Under the pieces are notes generated by a model that saw nothing but the letters and a program-made list of their open reading frames with translations, had not been told where the DNA came from and did no database searches. Shown piece after piece: positions 37,542-46,374 of a DNA stretch of 64,000 nt (the first letter of the stretch is position 1; the number at the start of each line of letters is the position of its first letter). A program made the position numbers and the translations under genes. The stretch is taken from positions 1-64,000 of the forward strand of contig JAFALY010000035.1 in the NCBI GenBank assembly GCA_019233975.1, read 5' to 3'. Source of the stretch: Alphaproteobacteria bacterium (GTDB lineage: Bacteria > Pseudomonadota > Alphaproteobacteria > UBA9219).

Positions 37542-38747
37542 ATGAGCGACGAGAATCTGGATCATCACGAACAGCATGACCATGCAGAGGTTGGTCACGA
37601 TCATCATGAAGCCGCAGGCGATGCCTGGCATGGCCATGAACCGCCGATTGATGATTTCAGCGATCCGATGTCCGAAGCCACGGCGTCAGAAGAATCAGAT
37701 TCAATAGAAGACATCGCCGTCCCCGTTGAAATGACGCGCCGTTCGCCGGTCGCGATTGTTGCGGCCGCGATTGTCGGCGGTGTCCTGCTGATTGGCGCCG
37801 TTGCGTATTGGCAATTCGGTTCCATGCTGCGCGGTACGCCGCAAACCCCGCGTCCTATCAGCATGACACAGAACGCGGCCCCTAAACCCTTGTCGGCTGA
37901 ATTGACAAAGGATAACGGCATTATTCAAAACGGCACGGCACAGCCGACGCCGCCTGCGGCGGAGCCGCAACCACCTATGGTGCCGCCGGTAGCCGAAGCG
38001 CCTGCGCCAGCACCAGTAACTGCACAAGCGGTGGCTCAGGAACCTGCGCCGGTTAACCCCGCCTCTATCCCTGTCACGAATGCGCAACCGGTTTCCACTG
38101 CCCCAGCACCCGCAGCGCAGCCTGTTGTTGCTCAACCGGTGGTACCAGCACCAGTTCCATCAACTACTGCGGTTGTTGCACCCGCTGCTGTTCCCGCACC
38201 TGCGCCTGTTACAGCTCCTGCCACCGCTAAAAACGCCGCGACGGATGACGCGCGCGTGGCCGAACTAACCGCCCGTGTTGACGAGCTGCAGAAGTCGTTG
38301 GCGCAAGCCACACAACAGCTGTCGCAAATGGGCAATAAGGTGGCAACGCCTGCGGCCTCCGGCGATGTGAACGATCGCATTGCGCATCTGGAGCAGGAAA
38401 TTATCCAGCTACAGCAGGCCCCCGCCACCGTTAAGGCCAGGCCGATTGTGCAGGCCGCAGCCGAAGCGCCGGTTGTAACCAGCCACAAAAAGCATCACAG
38501 CAAAACCCCCGGCACCACAAGTCACCACAAGACGACGCAAAAATCGACGCGTGAAGCGAATACCAGTGGTCGTTGGGTTTTGCGCGCCGCCTCGCCGGAT
38601 GAAGCCTGGGTTTCCAAGACCGCCGATTCCCACGATCTGCGGCCTGTTCATGTAGGCGATACCGTGCCGGGGATTGGTCGTGTACAATCCATCGACCAGG
38701 TTGGTGACAACTGGGTTGTGCGTGGCACCGCCGGCGCCATACACTAA
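37542..38747 (+). CDS. DotF/IcmG-like type IVB secretion protein
   Basis: The product of 401 residues has a His/Asp/Glu-rich N-terminus (about 12 His in the first 35 residues) and a transmembrane helix at about 68-93. A long Pro/Ala/Val linker and a coiled coil (VAELTARVDELQKSLAQATQ, DRIAHLEQEIIQLQQ) follow, with a small C-terminal domain (WVLRAASPDEAWVSKTAD, VGDTVPGIGRV). Topology and position after dotG match DotF/IcmG, which docks effectors and associates with the core in Legionella. Sequence identity to IcmG is not obvious to me, so the call rests on layout and synteny. AAAGGAGAATGG marks the start. Confidence 0.7.
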   Translation: MSDENLDHHEQHDHAEVGHDHHEAAGDAWHGHEPPIDDFSDPMSEATASEESDSIEDIAVPVEMTRRSPVAIVAAAIVGGVLLIGAVAYWQFGSMLRGTPQTPRPISMTQNAAPKPLSAELTKDNGIIQNGTAQPTPPAAEPQPPMVPPVAEAPAPAPVTAQAVAQEPAPVNPASIPVTNAQPVSTAPAPAAQPVVAQPVVPAPVPSTTAVVAPAAVPAPAPVTAPATAKNAATDDARVAELTARVDELQKSLAQATQQLSQMGNKVATPAASGDVNDRIAHLEQEIIQLQQAPATVKARPIVQAAAEAPVVTSHKKHHSKTPGTTSHHKTTQKSTREANTSGRWVLRAASPDEAWVSKTADSHDLRPVHVGDTVPGIGRVQSIDQVGDNWVVRGTAGAIH

Positions 38748-38762
38748 TAATAAATCTGCTAT

Positions 38763-38790
38763 AACAAGGGATTACGCATAATCCCTTGTT
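38763..38790 (+). terminator. Strong hairpin terminator inside the Dot/Icm cluster
   Basis: AACAAGGGATTA-CGCA-TAATCCCTTGTT is a perfect 12-bp stem followed by TTGC. It starts 16 bases after the dotF-like stop. It should end or attenuate transcription there, splitting the cluster into at least two units. Confidence 0.7.
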
Positions 38791-38985
38791 TTGCATGGGT
38801 CCATTGCCCCGATTCCTGCTTTTATTTTCGGGCAAGAATGCGATAAAATCCTTGCGCCATAGGCATGAAAATAATTATCCTTGCAATTAAAAGCTTGTTA
38901 AGCGTTCTCCGTGCAAACTGTGGTGACAGAGAGAATTCGAGATAAATTGAAGTTAATCAAAGAGATATCAATTGGGGAAAAGCCG

Positions 38986-39975
38986 ATGCGGACGCGCACA
39001 GCTTGGATAGTTCAGAATATGTTGGTTGCCATTCGCAACCGCGCCGCGGCAGCGTTTAATGCCTCTTCTGCCATCATCACAGCCTTGTTTTTGCTTGGAA
39101 TGATCCCCGGTAAGGCCGATGCCGCAACCTTTGGCGACGTTATTTGTAACATCAGTACCCCAAATTCCGTCGGGGATATAGGCGCTATATTGACCGGTGT
39201 TGCCTATCTGGGCGGTGCGATCGCGATCGGCAGTGGGCTGCTTATGCTGTCAAAATCGGCAGAAAACTCGCGTGATAATCCCTTGCATAAAGCCATCGCT
39301 GCTATGGTCGGTGGTACCGGACTGTTATTCTTGCCTGGTTTTACGAACTGGTCGGTTACCTCCCTGTTCACTTATCAGGGGGCTGGTGGCGTGACGTCTT
39401 GCGTGCCGGGGCAACCGCAAAGTTCGTCAGGCGGCGGGCTGGACGTCATGATGACCAATCTGGTGCAGAATATCCAGGATCCTATGGTCTATCTGATCTC
39501 GTTTGTCTCCTTCATCGCCGGTACGTTTTTCATGATCCGCGGCCTGCAAAAGGCCACGAAATACGGTGCAGACCCGCGTGCCAATTCGGTTACAGCCATC
39601 TTGGCGAATATCATCTTCGGCGCGTTGTTGTTCACTGTCGGACAAACTGTCGACACGATTATGACCACCATTTTTGGGACGAACAGCATCACCAGCTTTG
39701 ATGCCGTCGGCAACGCCATTGACAACATGTTTGCCAGCGCCGGCGACACGACCCAGTTCAAGGCCGCAATGAAGGCTGCTTTTACCTTCTTCCAGTTAAT
39801 CGGCATGATCGCCTTCGTGCGCGGCATACTGGTGTTGAAGGCGCATGCCGAAGGCGACAGTCAGAAAACCATTACGCAGGGTCTGACGCATATTATTGGT
39901 GGCGCCATGGCCATTAACATTTATGAATTCCTGCAGCAGGTCAACGACACGTTCGGTTTTGACTTCTTGTCCTGA
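38986..39975 (+). CDS. DotE/IcmC-like membrane protein of the type IVB system
   Basis: The product of 329 residues has a signal/first helix followed by several hydrophobic helices in two similar halves (GAILTGVAYLGGAIAIGSGL...FLPGF and MVYLISFVSFIAGTFFMIRG...FTVGQ). The final segment, IGMIAFVRGILVLKAHAEGD, closely resembles the family signature of the downstream IcmD-like protein (LIGTGAMKLKKHAEGD). Legionella IcmC/DotE and IcmD/DotP are related inner-membrane proteins at this map position. The role in the machine is poorly defined. Start ATG 38986 has GGGGA upstream; a longer frame to 38911 is less likely. Confidence 0.8.
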   Translation: MRTRTAWIVQNMLVAIRNRAAAAFNASSAIITALFLLGMIPGKADAATFGDVICNISTPNSVGDIGAILTGVAYLGGAIAIGSGLLMLSKSAENSRDNPLHKAIAAMVGGTGLLFLPGFTNWSVTSLFTYQGAGGVTSCVPGQPQSSSGGGLDVMMTNLVQNIQDPMVYLISFVSFIAGTFFMIRGLQKATKYGADPRANSVTAILANIIFGALLFTVGQTVDTIMTTIFGTNSITSFDAVGNAIDNMFASAGDTTQFKAAMKAAFTFFQLIGMIAFVRGILVLKAHAEGDSQKTITQGLTHIIGGAMAINIYEFLQQVNDTFGFDFLS

Positions 39976-40186
39976 ATTTTGCGGCGCCGCACAGCAGAAA
40001 AATCCCATGAAAGTAATTTTCTGGCACAATCTGGAATTGCTGAAATCCAGCCCTATGTGTTAGAAAAGTAAGGCAAACACCGTGCTTTCGCAGGCCATGA
40101 AATTAAATCCGCGTTAAGGAATGGGTGCTAGCGTGGAAATAGAAAGCCCATAAAACTTTAGTCAAATACAACTGGGGAGAGGAACC

Positions 40187-40570
40187 ATGAAGAATCAGAA
40201 ATTGTCGAATGAGATTTTGCAAGGCTTGATGATGGCGGCAGTTGTCGCTGCGGCGCTGCCGATCCCGGAAATGGCTTTCGCGCAAAATCTCGCGAACAGC
40301 GTTGACGTTGTCCATACGGGCATGTCGCGTATTCCGAATATCATTGCTGGCCTGTTTTACATGGGCGGCGCGGGCCTGATCGGCACCGGTGCCATGAAGC
40401 TGAAGAAGCACGCCGAAGGTGACAGCGGTACTACGCTGGGTCACGGCCTGGGTCGTGTCGGTGCGGGTACCGCGCTGATCGCCATGCCGGCCTTTGGTAA
40501 CTGGCTCAACAACTCGATGGCGATCGGTTACAACGGCGCCACGTCGCAGAGCCTCGGCACCATTCAGTAA
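40187..40570 (+). CDS. DotP/IcmD-like membrane protein of the type IVB system
   Basis: The product of 127 residues has a signal peptide (cleavage near MAFAQN). It then carries SRIPNIIAGLFYMGGAGLIGTGAMKLKKHAEGD, with helix one and a conserved charged motif, and a second hydrophobic region ending in PAFGNWLNNSM. Size, topology and position before icmJ match IcmD/DotP. GGGGAGAGGA precedes ATG 40187. It is a short paralogue of the DotE-like gene upstream. Confidence 0.82.
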   Translation: MKNQKLSNEILQGLMMAAVVAAALPIPEMAFAQNLANSVDVVHTGMSRIPNIIAGLFYMGGAGLIGTGAMKLKKHAEGDSGTTLGHGLGRVGAGTALIAMPAFGNWLNNSMAIGYNGATSQSLGTIQ

Positions 40571-40587
40571 GCAGACGAAGCAGAGCT

Positions 40588-41277
40588 GTGAGCTTTCTCC
40601 CCATCACCCTCGGCGTCAGGCCTGCTCCTGGCGCCGGGAAGGTGAGTCCCGCAAAAACCAAGGCTATGAAAGAGGAAGCGCTGCAGCGCGACGGGAACAC
40701 CTGTCGCTTCTGCGGCTTTCATGCGCTTAAGTATCAGCGGGTTATCGCCTGTGCCGATGCGGGGGATCCGCCGTATGCGACCGTTTGCACTTTTTGCGAA
40801 CAATGCCTGATGCCGGAAACGACAGGTATCACGGGTGCCGGTCTTTTGGTCTGGTTGCCGGAATTGACACAGGTGCAGTTGAATCACATCGTGCGCGCAA
40901 TTTATGTCGCGCGATCCTTACGCGAAGACGAAGGCGGCGAAGCGTTGGCCAACATGGCGACGCGCGCGCTAGATATGATCACATCACGCCGTGCGGACGC
41001 TAAACGTCGTCTTGGCAGTGATGACCCCATTTTGCTGGCGACCATCATGCAGGAAAATCTGTCGCCGGAAGAAAAACAGACCGCGCTGACCAAACTGGAA
41101 GGCGTTCGCCTTCTGCCAGCCGAAAAATACATGGTTCACGGCCCGAAGGGTGACGCCAATCATTTCCCGCAGATTGTTCGTTTCTGGTCGTCGCCACAGG
41201 GTCCCTTTGGTCGTGTTCCTGCCAACCAGTGGCAGGAAATGTTCCAGACGGCAGCCTCAACCGCTGGCAACGCCTAA
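40588..41277 (+). CDS. DotN/IcmJ, zinc-binding component of the type IV coupling complex
   Basis: The product of 229 residues has a Cys-rich module RDGNTCRFCGFHALKYQRVI ... TVCTFCEQCLMPET, the zinc-binding HNH-like region of IcmJ/DotN. The helical part VWLPELTQVQLNHIVRAIYV and SSPQGPFGRVPANQWQEMF are also characteristic. Legionella DotN joins DotL and DotM in the coupling complex that selects effectors. The start is GTG 40588; the resulting N-terminus (SFLPITLGVRPAPGAGK) resembles that of family members, which argues against the later ATG 40666. It lies 17 bases after the icmD-like gene. Confidence 0.87.
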   Translation: MSFLPITLGVRPAPGAGKVSPAKTKAMKEEALQRDGNTCRFCGFHALKYQRVIACADAGDPPYATVCTFCEQCLMPETTGITGAGLLVWLPELTQVQLNHIVRAIYVARSLREDEGGEALANMATRALDMITSRRADAKRRLGSDDPILLATIMQENLSPEEKQTALTKLEGVRLLPAEKYMVHGPKGDANHFPQIVRFWSSPQGPFGRVPANQWQEMFQTAASTAGNA

Positions 41278-41547
41278 ACCCTCGCCATACCCGTTGAATA
41301 ACGTCATAACTGCCCACATGTCGGTGGTGTTGCAATTCCTGCGTATTATCAGGCTGTTAATGAAGCGTTGATGTGCTGCGGTTCAGCTTAATGTGGTCTG
41401 AAACTACCCCCTTGTTAAATAACACTTAGCCCGCATTTTTTGATTACCAATTATTCATAAGTGGGTTACTAGATTAAGGGGTTCGGCTGGCTGCCTGTTT
41501 CGCAGGCGGTCTACCCCGTCATATCTGGTAACGTGTTCGCATCATTC

Positions 41548-44538
41548 ATGTTTTCGATCCTTGAGGATATCCTAGCCACTGCCATGTCGGTTGCGCGTCA
41601 GCCGGTTGAATCCTTCGTTCAACTGGAAACTGCGGACGACCCCCATACACTGGTAGCGGCTGATGGCTCGCTGGTCAGTTTTGTCCACCTGTTCGGCTCG
41701 CGGCAGGTTATCGGCGATGCGGAATATGGCTGGATCATCGATCAGGCGACCGTAAAGCTTGGCGCGCGCTTCGACAGGCCCGGCTATGCCATGCAGGTTT
41801 ACTTTATGCGCGATCCTGCGCTGGTCGGTCGTGAAATTGACCGCGTGATGCGCGGTAATCGTCGCACGGCACAGGGGTTAGAGCTTGATCTGGACGATCT
41901 GTTCGACGAACGCCGCCGCAACATTGCGCGATACACGGCGCAGGAAGAAATTTATCTGGTCCTTTGGACACGGCCGACGGTGCTGACGCCAAACGACCTG
42001 AAGGACGCCATCAAGCAACGCGCGGATAAAAAATGGCCGCAGGCCGGACGCTCGCAATTTCCGCATCTGGCGCTTGAGCCGTTGCGCGCGCGTCACAAAA
42101 GCTATGCTGCTTCCGTCGTTGCCTCGCTGGAAGAACTGGCGATGAAGGCGGCGCTGGTGGATGTGCATACGGCGCTTGCTTCTGTGCGGGGCAGTATCTA
42201 TCCGACGCTGGCGAACGACGAATGGCGCGCCAATCTGCCGGGTGACCCGTTGATGCCGCGCCACCCGGGCAGCCGCACGCGTGACGCATCCGACCTTTTG
42301 TGGCCGCCCTTGCGCCAGCAAATTTGCACAGGCGATGCGGAAATCGTCTCCTCAACCATTGTGCGTGTCGGCAATTTGCTGTGGGGTGGCGTCGATATGA
42401 CGCTGGCACCGGCTGAGCCGACGCCGTTCCCGCAATTGCTGTCGCGCCTGATTGATAACGATGTGCCGTTCCGCGTCTCATTCCTGATTGAAAGCGGCGG
42501 GGCCAAAGGTGCGGCACTCAAGGCCGGCATTGCTGCTGTTTTGGGTTTCACCAATCAGGTCAACCGGCAGATCCGCGCGTCGCTGCGTGCGCTGGATATT
42601 TATGCGCAAAGCCAGCCGGTCGTGAAATTGCGGCTTTCGATTTCAACGCACGCGCCGGTCGGTGAGCGTAAGCTGATCGAAGCGCGTTTGGGCGCTATCA
42701 CACAGGCGCTCGAAGCCTGGGGTTATTGTCAGGCGTCTTCGGCGGGCGGCGATCCGCTCGAAATCGTTATGTCGTCGGCGCTGGGCATTGCCTGCGCGTC
42801 CACAGCGCCTGCAGCCGTGGCGCCGTTCCGTGAAGTGGTCAAACTACTGCCGTGGCAAAGGCCGTCTTCGCCGTTCAAGGAAGGCGCCGTTATCTTCCGC
42901 ACCGATGACGGACGCCTGTGGCCCTATCAGACGGGCAGCAGCCTGACGACCACATGGTTCGACCTGATTTTCGCGCAACCCGGCGCGGGTAAATCCGTGT
43001 TGATGAACGCGCTTAATCTGGGCGCTGTGTTGTCGCTCGGGGCAACCAAACTGCCTTATGTCGCTATTCTGGATATCGGTCCATCTTCATCGGGTTTGAT
43101 TTCGCTGATCCGCGACGCGTTGCCGCTCGACCGCCGCCATGAAGCGCTGCATTTCAAACTGCGCATGACACCGGAATACGCGATCAATCCGTTCGACACG
43201 CAATTGGGTTGCCGTTATCCGTTACCGGAAGAACGGTCATACCTGATTGAACTTATTACCCTGCTTTGCACGCCGCCCGGCTCCGAACCTTATGACGGTA
43301 TGGGGCAATTGGCGGGGCTTTGCGTCGATGAAATGTATCGCTGGCGCGATGACTCGGGCGCCAACACGGAATCACGCCCCTATTTACAGGGGATCGAAGG
43401 CGAAGTGGATGAAGCGCTTGCAACCTATAACGTACATCTGCCGGATGATCCGTATTGGTGGGATGTCGTGAATGCCTTGTATGACGCGGGGGCCTATCAC
43501 CTCGCCATGCTGGCGCAGCGCCATGCGGTGCCGACGTTGGTTGATGCCGTGACGGCATCACGCCGCCCGCAGATCCGCGCCCTTCTGGAAGAAACGCAAA
43601 TCGGCGCTTCGGCTGAAACGCTCTTGCATGCGTTTGAACGTATGATCGCCTCTGCCGTGCGTGAGTTTCCGATTTTGGCGTCCGTAACGCGCTTTGACAT
43701 TGGTGGCGCGCGCGTGGCAGCCATCGATTTGCAGGAAGTCTCGCCGCAGGGGGATGATCTGGCTGATCGTCAAACCGGCATTATGTATATGCTGGCGCGG
43801 CATGCCCTGATCCATTCCTGGTGGTTGGGGCCTGAAATGCTGCGCTCGGTGCCCGAACGGTTCCGCCCCTACCACGAGGGCCGTATTCGCGATATCCGCG
43901 AAACGCCCAAGCGTATTTGTTATGACGAATTCCACCGCACCAGCAAAACCCCTGGTGTCCGCGCGCAAATCATCCGCGACGTGCGCGAAGGCCGTAAGTG
44001 GGGCGTGCAGATCGTGCTGGCTTCGCAATTGCTGGATGACTTCAGCAAAGACATGGTCGATCTGGCAACGGGTATCTGGATCTGCGGCACGGCTGTGTCT
44101 GAACGCGCGATACAGGAAACCGCCGACCGTTTTGGTCTGACCGACACCGAACGGTGGATTATGCGTTACCGCCTGACAGGTCCGCGCCCCAGCGGCGCGC
44201 CGGTGCTGTTGCTGCTGTCCACCAACGAAGGACGGTATGACCATCATTTGGTCAATACGCTGGGGCCGGTTGAATTGTGGGCCCTGTCGACGTCCAGCGA
44301 AGACGTTCTGTTGCGTACGCAACTATACGAAGCGCTGGGGGCCAATCTGGCGCGTAATATTCTGGCGCAATACTTTCCGGGCGGGACCGCGCGTCATGAA
44401 ATTCGCCGCCGCGTTGTTCTGCGTACCGAGAAAGGCGAGTTTTCAGCCAGTTCCACCGCGCAGATTATTAGTGAGCTGGCGCAGGAACTGATCGCGCAGG
44501 CGCGGTCGGATACGACAAAATTGCTGGCGCAGAGCTGA
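41548..44538 (+). CDS. DotO/IcmB, VirB4-class ATPase of the type IVB system
   Basis: The ATPase has about 996 residues. Its N-terminal part has VESFVQLETADDPHTLVAADGSL, typical of IcmB/TraU. The Walker A loop is FAQPGAGKSVLMNALNLG near residue 480. The Walker B-like region is KRICYDEFHRTSKTPGV, followed by QIVLASQLLDDFSKDM with sensor-like residues. It powers assembly or translocation at the inner membrane. ATG 41548 gives the usual N-terminus; GTG 41533 is an alternative. A 270-base gap without a gene precedes it, larger than elsewhere in the cluster, so a separate promoter is plausible. Confidence 0.93.
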   Translation: MFSILEDILATAMSVARQPVESFVQLETADDPHTLVAADGSLVSFVHLFGSRQVIGDAEYGWIIDQATVKLGARFDRPGYAMQVYFMRDPALVGREIDRVMRGNRRTAQGLELDLDDLFDERRRNIARYTAQEEIYLVLWTRPTVLTPNDLKDAIKQRADKKWPQAGRSQFPHLALEPLRARHKSYAASVVASLEELAMKAALVDVHTALASVRGSIYPTLANDEWRANLPGDPLMPRHPGSRTRDASDLLWPPLRQQICTGDAEIVSSTIVRVGNLLWGGVDMTLAPAEPTPFPQLLSRLIDNDVPFRVSFLIESGGAKGAALKAGIAAVLGFTNQVNRQIRASLRALDIYAQSQPVVKLRLSISTHAPVGERKLIEARLGAITQALEAWGYCQASSAGGDPLEIVMSSALGIACASTAPAAVAPFREVVKLLPWQRPSSPFKEGAVIFRTDDGRLWPYQTGSSLTTTWFDLIFAQPGAGKSVLMNALNLGAVLSLGATKLPYVAILDIGPSSSGLISLIRDALPLDRRHEALHFKLRMTPEYAINPFDTQLGCRYPLPEERSYLIELITLLCTPPGSEPYDGMGQLAGLCVDEMYRWRDDSGANTESRPYLQGIEGEVDEALATYNVHLPDDPYWWDVVNALYDAGAYHLAMLAQRHAVPTLVDAVTASRRPQIRALLEETQIGASAETLLHAFERMIASAVREFPILASVTRFDIGGARVAAIDLQEVSPQGDDLADRQTGIMYMLARHALIHSWWLGPEMLRSVPERFRPYHEGRIRDIRETPKRICYDEFHRTSKTPGVRAQIIRDVREGRKWGVQIVLASQLLDDFSKDMVDLATGIWICGTAVSERAIQETADRFGLTDTERWIMRYRLTGPRPSGAPVLLLLSTNEGRYDHHLVNTLGPVELWALSTSSEDVLLRTQLYEALGANLARNILAQYFPGGTARHEIRRRVVLRTEKGEFSASSTAQIISELAQELIAQARSDTTKLLAQS

Positions 44539-44579
44539 TCCGTCCGGCACAATACGGAGCATAGAGAGGATGACATACC

Positions 44580-45812
44580 ATGGCCGATAAAGAACCTGAG
44601 ATGGGATGGACTTTTGTGCTGCTGTTCCTCGTGCTGGGACTGGCGCTTATCCTGTTCTGGTATTATTTCCGCGGCCCTATCCTTGAAACGCTGCGCTGGG
44701 TTCGCTTGGGCGAATTGTGGATGATCCACCCCTTTACCAATGTGCTGGACCCTTGCATCAACTGGGTTCGGTTTGCCCAGATCAACGATACATCACCGTC
44801 GATGGATATGGTGCACTACACCTACCAGTGCTTTGGTGCGGATACGCTCGCCACACTGACGGGACCGGACCGTGCGGATTACTTCGCGCTCAGCGCCCAG
44901 CCGATGAGCGACCTTGAATCCCGCATCAGTGTTTATCTGAAATGGCCGCTGATAGCCGCCTTTGTCGCAGTTGGCGTTCATGCCAGCTATTTCTCGATCA
45001 AAAACAAGTTTCGTCAACGCCATAACCTGGAAAGCTTTATCAAGGTGCAGGCGAAGATGTGGCCGGTCATTAATCCGATTGTGGATTTTAATCCCATTAA
45101 ATCCAGTGCCCGCCTTTATGGCAGCAAGGTGCCGGATAAACTTCCTTTGTTTGCCGAAGCCCTGTCGCCCGAAGAATGGATCAGTTTCCACCGCATCCCC
45201 GTCAGTAACGGCGTTGTGGACCGCGAAGCGACGCGGCGCGCTCTGGTTGCACAATTGGGGCCGCGTTGGAACGGTATCAAGGGTCAACCGGATTATATCC
45301 GCGCCCTGCTGGCCGCCTTTGCGCTAAAGGGCGTACAAAAACGTGATCAGTGCGAAGAACTGCTGGGTAAAATCGCACTCTGCTGGTCGGCCAAGGGCGG
45401 CATGCAATTGACGCCCGCCGTTATGACGGAAGTGAACAAGATATTGCGTGATCCGAATATTGGCGGCAAGGCGGAAGAACTCGGCGCAAACTTTGCCTAT
45501 CGCGCCACGGCCGTGCTGGGTATCTTGCGCTGGGGTCGTATGCAGGGCGGTGTTATTGCACCCGCTGCGTTTCTATGGATGCGTGGCGTTGACCGCCCGT
45601 TATGGTACGCTATGAACAATCTTGGCCGCCGTTCTTTCCATGCCGAAGGGGCGGGTGCTTTGGCGCACTTTATGGCTGAACAGGCCGCCGGTAATGCCTT
45701 GCCTATCCCGCGTGTGGATACGGCGATCATCACCTTCAACCAGTATCTTGCTGAAACCGGCAGGCCGATCCCGCCGCGCGAAGGTGATGATGATCATCGC
45801 AAGGGGGCATGA
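44580..45812 (+). CDS. DotM/IcmP, type IV coupling complex membrane protein
   Basis: The product of 410 residues has an N-terminal hydrophobic helix (FVLLFLVLGLALILFWYYF), a second at about 120-140 and a soluble C-terminal domain with FAEALSPEEWISFH and YAMNNLGRRSFHAEGAGALAHFM. These match IcmP/DotM, which partners the ATPase DotL/IcmO. In Legionella icmP lies beside icmO, but no DotL gene is in this window. AGAGAGGA precedes ATG 44580. The stop overlaps the next start as ATGA. Confidence 0.86.
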   Translation: MADKEPEMGWTFVLLFLVLGLALILFWYYFRGPILETLRWVRLGELWMIHPFTNVLDPCINWVRFAQINDTSPSMDMVHYTYQCFGADTLATLTGPDRADYFALSAQPMSDLESRISVYLKWPLIAAFVAVGVHASYFSIKNKFRQRHNLESFIKVQAKMWPVINPIVDFNPIKSSARLYGSKVPDKLPLFAEALSPEEWISFHRIPVSNGVVDREATRRALVAQLGPRWNGIKGQPDYIRALLAAFALKGVQKRDQCEELLGKIALCWSAKGGMQLTPAVMTEVNKILRDPNIGGKAEELGANFAYRATAVLGILRWGRMQGGVIAPAAFLWMRGVDRPLWYAMNNLGRRSFHAEGAGALAHFMAEQAAGNALPIPRVDTAIITFNQYLAETGRPIPPREGDDDHRKGA

Positions 45813-46339
45813 CCATGGCGCTCGGTAAAACAGCCGTTGAGGCAAAGCGTGTCGGCAGCTCGCTGGTTGCAACATTCAACCGCGCAAAGCCGCCGCTAAT
45901 CTGGCGCTTTGATCTTGAGCGCCATCACAGTTTTACCCTGTCATTGCAGGGCGAGCAGGGAGATTGGGAACTGGGCATGACATCACTGAAAGGTGATTTT
46001 CATCCCATCGTCACCTTTACGGCCCGCGAAGATGCCGATGAAGCCTTTGCCGCAGTCGCACAGATATTGGCCAAAGGCGCCACCTCCAAACGCAACTGGC
46101 TCAAGTCGCTGTTAAAGTTGGTCGGGGGTTGCATCGTTTTGTTTGTCATTCTGCTGTTCTGCATGGTGGCCTTCGTGCGGTTTGAAGCAAAAGAATCTGT
46201 TATGCATAGCGGACTGCCAGCGACGATGGGTATGGCTGGCAGTGCCCCGGGTGGTACGGCTGCTAAACCGACCGAGAACGCGTCGCCCAAAGTCGGTGAC
46301 CCGCAATCTGCGGATGATGTGCTGCGGCCACCCCCATGA
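45809..46339 (+). CDS. Membrane protein of unknown function in the Dot/Icm cluster
   Basis: The product of 176 residues has a soluble N-terminal part of about 95 residues (PPLIWRFDLERHHSFTLSLQ, GDWELGMTSLKGDF). One transmembrane helix at about 100-122 and a short Gly/Pro/Ala-rich periplasmic tail follow. It overlaps dotM by four bases (ATGA), so it is translated together with it and is probably part of the same machine. I do not recognise it as a named Dot/Icm protein. ATG 45815 is an alternative start. The N-terminal part may be a small beta-rich domain. Confidence 0.72.
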   Translation: MTMALGKTAVEAKRVGSSLVATFNRAKPPLIWRFDLERHHSFTLSLQGEQGDWELGMTSLKGDFHPIVTFTAREDADEAFAAVAQILAKGATSKRNWLKSLLKLVGGCIVLFVILLFCMVAFVRFEAKESVMHSGLPATMGMAGSAPGGTAAKPTENASPKVGDPQSADDVLRPPP

Positions 46340-46374
46340 TGCGCGCGTGGCCTTGCACAGGGAGAAATTGACGC

